Origin: Planctomycetota bacterium | GTDB lineage: Bacteria; Planctomycetota; Phycisphaerae; Phycisphaerales; Phycisphaeraceae | Reading direction: 5' to 3' | Assembly: GCA_024279275.1 (NCBI GenBank) | Contig: JAJRRS010000126.1 | Span: 1 to 47,282 of the forward strand | DNA length: 47,282 nt | Part shown: positions 14,627 through 22,114 of the stretch, one piece after another | Numbering within the stretch: position 1 is the first letter of the stretch | Layout of the letters: each line of letters opens with the position of its first letter | Notes under the pieces: generated by a model | Seen by the model: the letters and a program-made list of their open reading frames with translations, nothing else | The model's database searches: none | What the model was told of the DNA's origin: nothing | Program-made: the position numbers and the translations under genes

Positions 14627-17389
14627 ATGGCTAAGGCATCCGATCCCCACCAGACCCCGGCGATGAAGCAGTTCCACCGGTTCAAGGAGCAGTACCCCGG
14701 GTGCGTGCTGTTTTTTCGGATGGGGGATTTTTATGAGATGTTTTATGAGGATGCGGAGCTGGCGCACAAGGTGATGGGTGTGACGCTGACGCAGCGTAGT
14801 AATGGGATCCCGATGGCGGGTGTGCCTTATCACGCGGTGGATGGTTACTTGAGCAAGATGATCCGGGGGGGGTATCGGGTGGCGGTATGCGATCAGGTGG
14901 AGGATGCGTCGCAGGCGAAGGGGGTGGTGAAGCGTGATGTGACGCGGGTGGTGACGCCGGGCACGGTGACGGATGAATCGCTGTTAGAGGATGGGCGGGA
15001 GAACCCGCTGGCGGCGGTGCAGTTTCACGGGGACGGGCGGGCATCGTTGGCTTGGGCGGAATTGAGTACGGGGGCGTTTGCGCTGACGACGTTGAGTGAG
15101 GATGCGGTTGGGGATGAGTTGGCGCGGATTGGGCCACGGGAGTTGTTGTATTGCGAGACGGCGACGGGGGATGTGCCGGGGCGTGTGGCGGTGGTGGCGA
15201 AGTCGTTGGGCGGCGGTGATCCGATGGGGAGGCCGGCGTGGCAGTTTAGACAGAACGAGGCACTAGAAGTACTCAAGCGGCAGTACCGTGTGGCGGGGTT
15301 GGGGGGATTTGGTTTGGAGGAATCGGACCCGGCGTTGGGTGCGGCGTCGGCGGTGATTCATTATTTGTTGGAGACTCAGCGGGCGGATGCGGATGGTCGG
15401 ATCGCGCACCTTCGGCCGCCGAGGCGGTTTAGCCGGGATGAACACATGGTGATCGACCAGACTTCGCTGCGGAGTCTGGAGATCGAGAGGACGATGCGTA
15501 GTGAGTCTACATCCGGGTCGCTGCTGGGCGTGTTGCAGGGCTGTCACACGGCGATGGGCAAGCGGATGCTACGGCAGTGGCTTTGTTATCCGTTGTGTGA
15601 CCGGGCTGGGATCGCGCAGCGGCAGGACGTTGTGCAGGTAATGGTCGATGACACACGGTTTGAGGAAGCGTTAAGCGAGACGCTGTCGGGTGTGCAGGAT
15701 GTGCAACGGATTACGGCACGGCTATCGGTCGGTCGGGCTGCCCCGCGGGACCTGGTGGGGTTGGGTAGGAGCGCGGCGCGGATCGGTGAGGTTGAGAAGC
15801 TGCTGAGAGATCGTGACGAAGTTGATGCGTATCACAAGCGTATCGTTGAGCTTGTGCCGGCGGTCGAGGCGTTGGGCGAGCAGATCAATAAGGCTTGTGT
15901 GGATAGTCCGCCGGCGCATCTGCGCGAGGGTGGGTTGATTGCGGATGGGTATGACAAGCAGTTGGATGAGTACCGGAATCTGCAACGCGACAGCCGAACG
16001 TGGTTGGCGGCGTATCAGAAGGAACTGATCGAGCAGACGGGGATCCCGACGCTGAAGGTTGGGTACAACCGGGTGTTTGGGTACTACATCGAGACGACGG
16101 CGGCGCATCGGGACAAGGCGCCGGAGGCGTGGACGCGGAGGCAGACACTTAAGAATGCGGAGCGGTATGTTACGCCGGAGTTGAAGGCCTATGAGGACAA
16201 GGCACTGTCGGCGCAGAGTAAGGCGGTGTCACGGGAGCAGGCGTTGTTTGCTGAACTGTGCGGGCGTGCGTCGGCGTTGATCGAGGCGTTGCATGGATTT
16301 TCCGAAGCGGTGGCGGAGCTGGATGTGCTGGCGTGTTTTGCGCGGCGGGCGGTGATGCGTGGGTATGTTCGTCCGGTGATTGTGGATGAGCCGGTGCTTT
16401 CGATTACGGCGGGCAGGCATCCGGTGCTGGATGAGTTGTTGGGGGATCGGTTTGTGGCGAATGATTTGGAGTTGGGGTCAGAGTGGGGAGGGTCTGGGGT
16501 CTTGGGTCTTGGGTCTAGCCAGAAAGAAGAAAACGCCCCCCACTGCTCCGATCAGACCCTAGACCCCAGACCCCAAACCCGCCCCACTCTTGCGCTGCTC
16601 ACCGGGCCGAACATGGCGGGGAAATCGACTTATATTCGGCAGGCGGCGTTGTTGACGTTGATGGCTCATGCGGGTTCGTTTGTGCCTGCTGAGGCTGCGA
16701 CGATCGGGCTGTGTGATCGGGTGTTTACGCGGATCGGTGCGAGCGATGAGCTTCATGCGGGGCAGTCCACGTTTATGGTTGAGATGACCGAGACGGCGAA
16801 CATCTGTCATCACGCGACGAAGCGGAGTTTGGTGATCCTCGATGAGATCGGTCGGGGGACGAGTACGCTGGATGGGTTGAGCCTGGCGTGGGCGATCGCG
16901 GAGCATCTGGCGGAGCTTGGGCCTAGGACTTTGTTTGCGACGCATTACCACGAGCTGACGACGTTGCCACAGACGTATGGGAGCGTGATGAATCTGAATG
17001 TGAGTGTGCGGGAGTGGGAGGACAGGATTGTGTTTTTGCATCGGATCGTGCCGGGGGCGACGGATCGGAGTTACGGGATTCATGTGGCGAATCTGGCGGG
17101 GATGCCGCCTGAGGTGGTGAAGCGTGCGAATGTGTTACTGGGCGAGTTGTCGGTGAGCCACGAGGGTGATGCGGCGGCACCGATGTCTGAGGCGGCGGTT
17201 CGGCCGAACAGTAAGAACAGTCAGCAGATGGGGCTATTCACGGAGTTTGTGCAGCATCCGGTGATCGATGAGATCAAGAGCCTGGACATTAACACGATCA
17301 GTCCGATGCGGGCGTTTGAGTTGTTAAGGGAGATGCGGGGGAGGGTGGAGGGGGCGGAGGGCAAGGTGAGCCAGGCCCGCGAGACCTGA
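14627..17389 (+). CDS. mutS: DNA mismatch repair protein MutS
   Basis: Recognises mismatches and starts repair. Mismatch-binding domain near the start has FFRMGDFYEMFYEDAE with the Phe-x-Glu wedge motif region, followed by GVTLTQR and AGVPYHAVDGYLSKMI. The ATPase has Walker A TGPNMAGKST (659-668), the ERTMRSESTSGSLLGVLQG clamp region upstream, and ILDEIGRGTSTLDG with ATHYHELT downstream. Length is 920 against about 855 typical. A 36-residue low-complexity insert (618-653) lies directly before the Walker A strand and is encoded by a G-rich inverted repeat shared with priA. A further tail follows the clamp-interacting C-terminus. The ATPase motifs are intact. Confidence 0.97.
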   Translation: MAKASDPHQTPAMKQFHRFKEQYPGCVLFFRMGDFYEMFYEDAELAHKVMGVTLTQRSNGIPMAGVPYHAVDGYLSKMIRGGYRVAVCDQVEDASQAKGVVKRDVTRVVTPGTVTDESLLEDGRENPLAAVQFHGDGRASLAWAELSTGAFALTTLSEDAVGDELARIGPRELLYCETATGDVPGRVAVVAKSLGGGDPMGRPAWQFRQNEALEVLKRQYRVAGLGGFGLEESDPALGAASAVIHYLLETQRADADGRIAHLRPPRRFSRDEHMVIDQTSLRSLEIERTMRSESTSGSLLGVLQGCHTAMGKRMLRQWLCYPLCDRAGIAQRQDVVQVMVDDTRFEEALSETLSGVQDVQRITARLSVGRAAPRDLVGLGRSAARIGEVEKLLRDRDEVDAYHKRIVELVPAVEALGEQINKACVDSPPAHLREGGLIADGYDKQLDEYRNLQRDSRTWLAAYQKELIEQTGIPTLKVGYNRVFGYYIETTAAHRDKAPEAWTRRQTLKNAERYVTPELKAYEDKALSAQSKAVSREQALFAELCGRASALIEALHGFSEAVAELDVLACFARRAVMRGYVRPVIVDEPVLSITAGRHPVLDELLGDRFVANDLELGSEWGGSGVLGLGSSQKEENAPHCSDQTLDPRPQTRPTLALLTGPNMAGKSTYIRQAALLTLMAHAGSFVPAEAATIGLCDRVFTRIGASDELHAGQSTFMVEMTETANICHHATKRSLVILDEIGRGTSTLDGLSLAWAIAEHLAELGPRTLFATHYHELTTLPQTYGSVMNLNVSVREWEDRIVFLHRIVPGATDRSYGIHVANLAGMPPEVVKRANVLLGELSVSHEGDAAAPMSEAAVRPNSKNSQQMGLFTEFVQHPVIDEIKSLDINTISPMRAFELLREMRGRVEGAEGKVSQARET
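16478..16585 (+). repeat. G-rich nested inverted repeat inserted in frame in mutS
   Basis: Left arm GGGTCTGGGGTCTTGGGTCT (from about 16490) and right arm GATCAGACCCTAGACCCCAG (16549-16568) followed by ACCCCAAACCC. It encodes MutS 618-653, between DLELG and TLALLTGPNM. Five G-runs at 16485-16513 also fit a G-quadruplex pattern on the coding strand. Confidence 0.78.
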
Positions 17390-17513
17390 TTTAATGAATC
17401 GGGGTTTTTTGAGTCATCTTCTATTATGCGTGGTTTTGCACAGGCACGGCTGCTGAAGCAGCCTCAGCCGGGGGGAGTTGGGAAACTCAATCGGATATTT
17501 TTTCTGTTGGTTT

Positions 17514-17625
17514 GTTGACGGCGCGAACCTGCATAGCCTATCATCGTAATAACAACAGATCTTCTCCTCCTGCCCCCCCTCACGGCCCGCTTGGTGTGGT
17601 TTCACCCGCCAGCGGGCCGCTTTTC
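17514..17625 (+). ncRNA. Candidate small RNA or leader ending in a terminator-like hairpin
   Basis: TTGACG (17514-17519) and TATCAT (17539-17544) are a loosely spaced promoter-like pair (19 bp). Downstream, GGCCCGCT (17584-17591) pairs perfectly with AGCGGGCC (17611-17618), with GGTG/CACC pairing inside, and then CGCTTTTC follows. No frame in 17390-17747 looks coding. Upstream, a second hairpin GGCTGCTGAAGCAGCC lies at about 17448-17463. The transcript is hypothetical. Confidence 0.3.
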
Positions 17626-17747
17626 TGCGCGTCGGTGGGCTGCTGGGGTGGGGTGTCCGGGGGCTGTGATAAGGGCTGTATTGCTATATACTAAGGGGCT
17701 GGGGCAGGTTCATCTTGAAAGTCGCGTTAGGTTAACGGTTTGGGTGG

Positions 17748-17818
17748 TCGGTTAAGGCTCTGTGGGCGTCGCGTGGCCGCGACGGCTAAACCTTGCTGGT
17801 TACGGTAAAAGTAAAACC
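17748..17818. repeat. Dispersed 70-bp repeat, copy 2 of 3
   Basis: TCGGTTAAGGCTCTGTGGGC, GTCGCGTGGCCGCGACGGCT, AAACCTTGCTGGTTACGGTA, AAAGTAAAACC. It sits immediately before moaE and creates a false upstream extension of that frame. GTCGCGTGGCCGCGAC is a palindrome. Confidence 0.65.
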
Positions 17819-17824
17819 TCTCTC

Positions 17825-18340
17825 ATGAGTATTGAATCGCTAAGTCAAAGTGCTGGGATCATTGTCGCGGTCCAGGATGGGGCGGTGTCGGCTGTTGAAT
17901 TGGATTGGCCGGGGGGGTGTGGGGGTGAGTGTGTATTTTTAGGGCGGACGCGGGGTGAGAGCCACGAGGAGTTTGGGGCGTTGGTTCGTTTGGAGTACGA
18001 GGTGTACGAGCCGATGGCGACGAAGGTGCTGGGGGAGATGGCGAAGGATGCGGCGAAAAAGTTTGGGTGTCGGGCGGTTCGGATGGTTCATGCGCGGGGG
18101 GCGGTTAAGCCTGGTGAGGCGAGCGTGGTGATCCAGGTTGCGACGCCGCATCGGGGCGAGGCGTTTGAGGCGTGCCGGTATCTGATCGATCGGCTCAAGC
18201 ACGACCTGCCGGTGTGGAAGCGTGAGGTCTGGCGTGAGGGTGAGACATTTGTAGATGGCTGCTGCGCGGGGGATGGTGAACGGCTAGTTAAGCGTCCCGA
18301 TTCGTGGGCGGCTGATAGGGGTGCGGGCGATGCAGGATGA
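17825..18340 (+). CDS. moaE: Molybdopterin synthase catalytic subunit MoaE
   Basis: 171 residues from ATG 17825. MoaE, with thiocarboxylated MoaD, puts two sulfurs into precursor Z to make molybdopterin. Family core is clear: LEYEVYEPMATKVLGEMAKD, then VRMVHARGAVKPGEASVVIQV, HRGEAFEACRYLIDRLKHDL and PVWKREVW. The two lysines in K-x4-PVWK are those needed for catalysis. The frame extends 21 codons upstream through a repeat, so the later ATG is used; there is no clear SD. No moaD, moaA or moaC is in view, so its partners lie elsewhere. The 3' end overlaps the next gene. Confidence 0.9.
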   Translation: MSIESLSQSAGIIVAVQDGAVSAVELDWPGGCGGECVFLGRTRGESHEEFGALVRLEYEVYEPMATKVLGEMAKDAAKKFGCRAVRMVHARGAVKPGEASVVIQVATPHRGEAFEACRYLIDRLKHDLPVWKREVWREGETFVDGCCAGDGERLVKRPDSWAADRGAGDAG

Positions 18341-18887
18341 AACACAACTTCGTGAACGGTTCTGCCTGGCGGTGCGGCAGCTCTGGACACGGGGGATGAT
18401 TGTGGGGGCTGACGGGCTGTTGTGCTGCGAGGTTCATCGCCGACGGTATTTGGTGACGCCTGTGGGGCGGCGGCGGATCGACCTGCAACCGCAAGACCTG
18501 ACGTGTGTGGACATCGGCGGGGAGAGCGTACACGGGGGCGAGGGCATCCCCCCGGAACTTTGGCAGCCGCACCGCGATGTGTATCAATCACACCTGGACC
18601 CGGCGGGTGTGACGCTTGGGGCTTCGGCGATGGTTGAGCCGGCGAACGTGTTGGCGCTATTGAGCAGGCAAGGCGGAGCGGATCGGCTGGACATTGGAAA
18701 TGGCGAGTCGATCCCGATCGTGGCGGGGGATGACGCTCAGGCGTTGCAGGGGGTGTTGACGGACTCGACGGAGGTTGTGTTGCGGGGCAAGGGGTTGTTC
18801 GTCGCGGGTGCGGACCTTGCGGGGTTGTTGAATCGTATCGAGCGGATCGAGTTGGCGGCGGCGGTGAAGCTGGCGGCAGACGGTTGA
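18330..18887 (+). CDS. Class II aldolase/adducin-like protein without the usual metal histidines
   Basis: 185 residues from ATG 18330 (GTG 18321 is possible); it overlaps the end of moaE and is probably co-transcribed. The first third fits the class II aldolase head domain: a helix RERFCLAVRQLWTRGMIVGADG, then strands in which YLVTPVGRRRIDLQPQDLTC stands for the usual substrate-lid pattern (TPSG...l.p.dlv). In active members a later HxH binds zinc; here the matching stretch GVTLGASAMVEPANVLAL has none, though His is present in QPHRDVYQSH. Inferred: a degraded, non-aldolase member, of unknown role. The link to molybdopterin is only positional. Confidence 0.6.
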   Translation: MQDETQLRERFCLAVRQLWTRGMIVGADGLLCCEVHRRRYLVTPVGRRRIDLQPQDLTCVDIGGESVHGGEGIPPELWQPHRDVYQSHLDPAGVTLGASAMVEPANVLALLSRQGGADRLDIGNGESIPIVAGDDAQALQGVLTDSTEVVLRGKGLFVAGADLAGLLNRIERIELAAAVKLAADG

Positions 18888-19046
18888 ACATTCATTAGCT
18901 ACAGAAATCTGTCTGGATATTATTTCTGGAACGTGGTGTTGATGCCGACCCCGGCCAAGTCCCTGCGGGCCATGACCGGGCTTCTGTGACCGGGCTTTGA
19001 GATAGAAAAATGCGATCGCAAGCCTCCAACACCTTCCCCTGCCTTG

Positions 19047-19080
19047 CTCCGTGCCTCTGTGTCTCCGCGCCCTCCGTGAT
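19047..19080. repeat. Solitary arm of the outer palindrome seen at 38312-38505
   Basis: CTCCGTGCCTCTGTGTCTCC followed by GCGCCCTCCGTGAT matches the right outer arm at about 38470-38503. No matching left arm is seen nearby. It lies upstream of nth in an otherwise gene-free 245 bp. Confidence 0.6.
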
Positions 19081-19132
19081 ATTGCCTTCTCTCTCCTGCC
19101 TGGCTTGGCTGTTAAATACATGAGGAGACGAC

Positions 19133-19804
19133 GTGACCAGGAAGAAGATTCCCGAGTTGGCTGTTGATCCCGCGTTGAAGCGGCGTGCGAGGCGTGTGTA
19201 TCAGAAACTCGATCAGCTCTATCCTGATGCGCATTGTGCGTTGGATCACGATGGGCCTTTCCAGTTGCTGGTGGCGACGATTTTGTCGGCGCAGTGTACG
19301 GACGTGCGGGTGAATATCGTGACCCCGCCACTCTTTAAGGCGTACCCGACGCCTGCGAAGATGGCGGAGGCGAAGATTGGGAATCTGGAAGGATTGGTAA
19401 AGACGACGGGGTTTTTCCGCAATAAGGCGAAGTCGATCAAAGGGGCGGCGATGGTGATTGTTCAGGATCACGGGGGCGCTGTGCCGGAGACGATGGAGGA
19501 GCTACTGAAGCTGCCGGGGGTGGCACGCAAGACGGCGAACGTGGTATTGGGCAATGCGTTTGGGAAGAATATCGGGGTGGTGGTGGACACGCACGTCGGG
19601 CGGCTCAGCGGTCGGCTGGGGTGGACTAAGCAGACCGATCCTAAGAAGGTCGAGCGTGATTTGATGGGGTTGTTTCCGACGAAGAACTGGACGATGCTTA
19701 GTCATCTGTTGATTTATCACGGGCGTGGGCCTTGCAGGGCGAGGAACCCTAAGTGTGATGGATGTGGGTTGTTGAAGTCTTGTCCGCGTGTTGGGGTGGA
19801 GTGA
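19133..19804 (+). CDS. nth: Endonuclease III (DNA glycosylase/AP lyase)
   Basis: Removes oxidised pyrimidines from DNA and cuts at the abasic site. Helix-hairpin-helix LPGVARKTANVVL with nucleophile Lys133, catalytic Asp152 in VDTHVGRLSGRLGW, and a [4Fe-4S] loop with Cys201, Cys208, Cys211 and Cys217 (C-x6-C-x2-C-x5-C) are all present. 223 residues is the normal length. The start is the GTG at 19133, set by a good SD, GAGGAG, at 19122-19127; an overlapping ATG at 19120 is out of frame. Confidence 0.97.
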   Translation: MTRKKIPELAVDPALKRRARRVYQKLDQLYPDAHCALDHDGPFQLLVATILSAQCTDVRVNIVTPPLFKAYPTPAKMAEAKIGNLEGLVKTTGFFRNKAKSIKGAAMVIVQDHGGAVPETMEELLKLPGVARKTANVVLGNAFGKNIGVVVDTHVGRLSGRLGWTKQTDPKKVERDLMGLFPTKNWTMLSHLLIYHGRGPCRARNPKCDGCGLLKSCPRVGVE

Positions 19805-19983
19805 ACCGCGAAGGCGCGAAGAGCGTAAAGCGGGGAAAGAACGGAAGTATCCGCAGATTGCGCAGATGACGCAGATTTAGAAGAAGCCGTTACCTCGACT
19901 GATTACGATTCCTAATCTGTGTAATCTGCGTAATCTGCGGATAACCTCCTCTTCCTTCGCGCTCTTTGCGCCTTCGCGGTTTT
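19804..19983. repeat. Nested palindromic intergenic repeat (arms F outside, A inside), copy 1
   Basis: Outer arms GAACCGCGAAGGCGCGAAGA (19803-19822) and TCTTTGCGCCTTCGCGGTTT (about 19963-19982). Inner arms ATCCGCAGATTGCGCAGATG (about 19849-19868) with ACGCAGATT following, and TAATCTGTGTAATCTGCGTA (about 19913-19932) with ATCTGCGGAT. The inner arms have a 9-nt unit (GCAGATNNN). Homologous over its whole length, including the central loop, to 29134-29298. It fills the gap between convergent nth and metG. Confidence 0.85.
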
Positions 19984-19992
19984 CCTTGGTTT

Positions 19993-21591
19993 TCACACTT
20001 TCGCGGGTTGGAAGCGTGGGAAGAGGGGGTCGCCTTTTTGAATGTGGGTTCCGGGCTGGCTTCGGCCCCACTGCTGCCATAGGTCGAGGTCGCCTGTGCC
20101 GCGGTCGGCGAGGGCTTCGGTGTAGTGGTTGCAGTTGGTGCGGTCCCACATCTCCTGGACTTTTTCGGGGAGGAACGGCCAGAGTAGTAGGGACGCGATG
20201 CGGAGGGATTCGGTGCAGTTGTATAAGACGGTGGCTACCTGTGGGAGCTTGTCTTGCTGTTTGGCAAGTTGGAAGGGTTGGGTTGTTTCGATGTAGCTGT
20301 CAACGGCGCGGACGATGCCCATCGCGGCGGCGGCGGCTTTGGATAGCTCGAGGGATTCCATGGCGTTGGTGTAGTCGCGGACGGCCTGCTCGACGATGCG
20401 GTCGTGTTCGATGCCGACGGCGGACTCGGGTTCTTCGGTGGGCGTGGGGAGTTTGCCATCGAAGTAGCGGGCGGTCATGTTGGAGACACGGCTAAAGCAG
20501 TTGCCGAAGGTATTGGCGAGGTCGGTGTTGTAGGTTTCGATGAACTTGGCTTCTGAGAAGTCCGAGTCGGTGGTGCCCATCGGGCCTTGGGTGGCGAGGA
20601 AGTAGCGCAGGGCGTCGAGGCCGAAGGTTTCGACGTAGTGGTCGATTTTTTCGAGGTCGATGAAGTTGCCGAGCGTCTTGCTCATTTTTTTACCTTCGCT
20701 GATCCAGAAGCTGTGGGAGTAGATCAGGCGAGGGAGTCGCATCCATTCATTGCCCGGGAGCTTGGCCAACGACGTGAGCATGGCGGGCCAGATGACGGCG
20801 TGGAACCAGAGGATATCCTTGGCGACGAAGTGGACGTCGGCGGGCCAGTACTTTCGGCGGTCGTCGGTATCGATGGTGGAGAGGTAATTGATCAGCGCGT
20901 CGATCCAGACGTAGATGGTGTGGTTGTCGTCGCCTGGGACTTTGATGCCCCAGTCGCCGCTGCCGGTGCGTGAGATGGGGATGTCGTTGAGGCCGTCTCG
21001 GATGCGTGCGACGACCTCGTTTTTTCGTGCGACGGGCTTGACGTCGAAGACCTCGCCGGAGCCGAGGAGTTGTAAGAGTGAGTCGCCGTAGGCGCTGAGC
21101 TTGAAGAAGTAGTTTTTCTCGGTTTTGCGGACCAGAGGTTTGCCGTTGATGGGGGACTTGTAATCGGATTCCTTGGCGCGGTTTTCGGGGACGTATTCTT
21201 CTTGGCCGGCGTCGTACCAGCCTTCGTATTCGCCGAGGTAGACGTCGCCGCAATCGAGCAGTTGTTTGACGTAATGCTCGACCTTGGACTTGTGGCGGTC
21301 CTGGGTGGTGCGGATGAAGTCGTTGTGGGTCATACCCAGGCGGTTGAACGTGTCCTCGAAGGCCTTGGCGTTGCGGTCGGCCCACTGGAGCGGGGTGACG
21401 TCGTTTTTGGCCGCGGAGTCTACGACCTTGGCGGCGTGTTCGTCGGTGCCGGTGAGGAAGAAGGTGTCGTCGCCTTTGAGGCGGTGGTAGCGTGCAACGA
21501 CGTCTGCGACTGTGGTGGTGTAGACGTGGCCGATGTGGGGCCGGTCGTTGACGTAGTAGATCGGCGTGGTGATGTAGAACTTGCTGGGCAT
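19993..21591 (-). CDS. metG: Methionyl-tRNA synthetase
   Basis: Class I synthetase charging tRNA-Met. TTPIYYVNDRPHIGHVYTT contains HIGH (19-22), and KKMSKTLGNF carries the KMSKS-type motif at 302-306; WIDALINYLSTI and the tRNA-binding helical C-terminus follow. 532 residues, with no C-terminal EMAP-like dimer domain. The zinc-knuckle position reads EYEGWYDAGQEEYVPEN without cysteines, so this is the zinc-free connective-peptide type. Start ATG 21591. Confidence 0.96.
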   Translation of the reverse strand: MPSKFYITTPIYYVNDRPHIGHVYTTTVADVVARYHRLKGDDTFFLTGTDEHAAKVVDSAAKNDVTPLQWADRNAKAFEDTFNRLGMTHNDFIRTTQDRHKSKVEHYVKQLLDCGDVYLGEYEGWYDAGQEEYVPENRAKESDYKSPINGKPLVRKTEKNYFFKLSAYGDSLLQLLGSGEVFDVKPVARKNEVVARIRDGLNDIPISRTGSGDWGIKVPGDDNHTIYVWIDALINYLSTIDTDDRRKYWPADVHFVAKDILWFHAVIWPAMLTSLAKLPGNEWMRLPRLIYSHSFWISEGKKMSKTLGNFIDLEKIDHYVETFGLDALRYFLATQGPMGTTDSDFSEAKFIETYNTDLANTFGNCFSRVSNMTARYFDGKLPTPTEEPESAVGIEHDRIVEQAVRDYTNAMESLELSKAAAAAMGIVRAVDSYIETTQPFQLAKQQDKLPQVATVLYNCTESLRIASLLLWPFLPEKVQEMWDRTNCNHYTEALADRGTGDLDLWQQWGRSQPGTHIQKGDPLFPRFQPAKV

Positions 21592-22114
21592 AAAGGGGAT
21601 TGTACGGGTTGGGGCGTCGGGTTGCTAAAGGTCTGCTGCAGGCCTGTTGAGGTTCTGCTGAAGGGGTCATGCCTGGGCCTTCGGCGGTTCGGGGAGGTGC
21701 TCACGCGCGGCTATGCTCACCACGGGCCGAGGTAAACACCATCAAGAAGTATAATATATAACTTATAATTGATCTTTATGGTTATGGTGAGGCCGGGACG
21801 GAGTTGAGGCTGGGGGGTGGGTGTATTGTTGTTGGGAGTCGCGGTGTGTGATGGTGCTTTGAGGGTGGGTCCGGTTGTTGCGGCTTTCGGTTCCCTGATG
21901 TCCACACCAGGTGCGTCGAGTTTTGTGGGTGACATGTACTCGCGGGCCTTGCCACCGAAAAGATCACTGAAAGACCCCTGAGCTTTTCCAAAAACCTGAC
22001 GGATACCCCACCGAAGCAGCGAAGGCGGTGCATCAGGGGCTTTGGTATGGGTTTTAGAAAGGCTACCCTGAGCGTCTCCCGGAATATCCCCCGGCGGTCT
22101 CATATGAACCTAGA
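21592..22114. other. Gap between divergent metG and waaA; repeats, no supported gene
   Basis: A 128-codon minus-strand frame (21717-22103) exists but is Pro/Thr-rich without a recognisable domain. It contains two related segments (AQGSLSKT and AQGSFSDL) that reflect a DNA repeat: GCTCAGGG(T/G) followed by CTTTC on the minus strand, near 22072 and 21985. An AT-rich patch at 21735-21780 may hold a promoter. The stretch also forms an imperfect long inverted repeat (21975-22075). Confidence 0.4.

Noticed and set aside
18888-19132. Search for tRNA or other stable RNA genes in the gaps
   Set aside because: No TPsiC-like GGTTCGA arm with matching acceptor ends was found here or in other gaps by eye.
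21717-22103. 128-codon minus-strand frame between metG and waaA
   Set aside because: Low complexity, internally repeated because the DNA is repeated, and it covers the region where waaA and metG promoters should lie.
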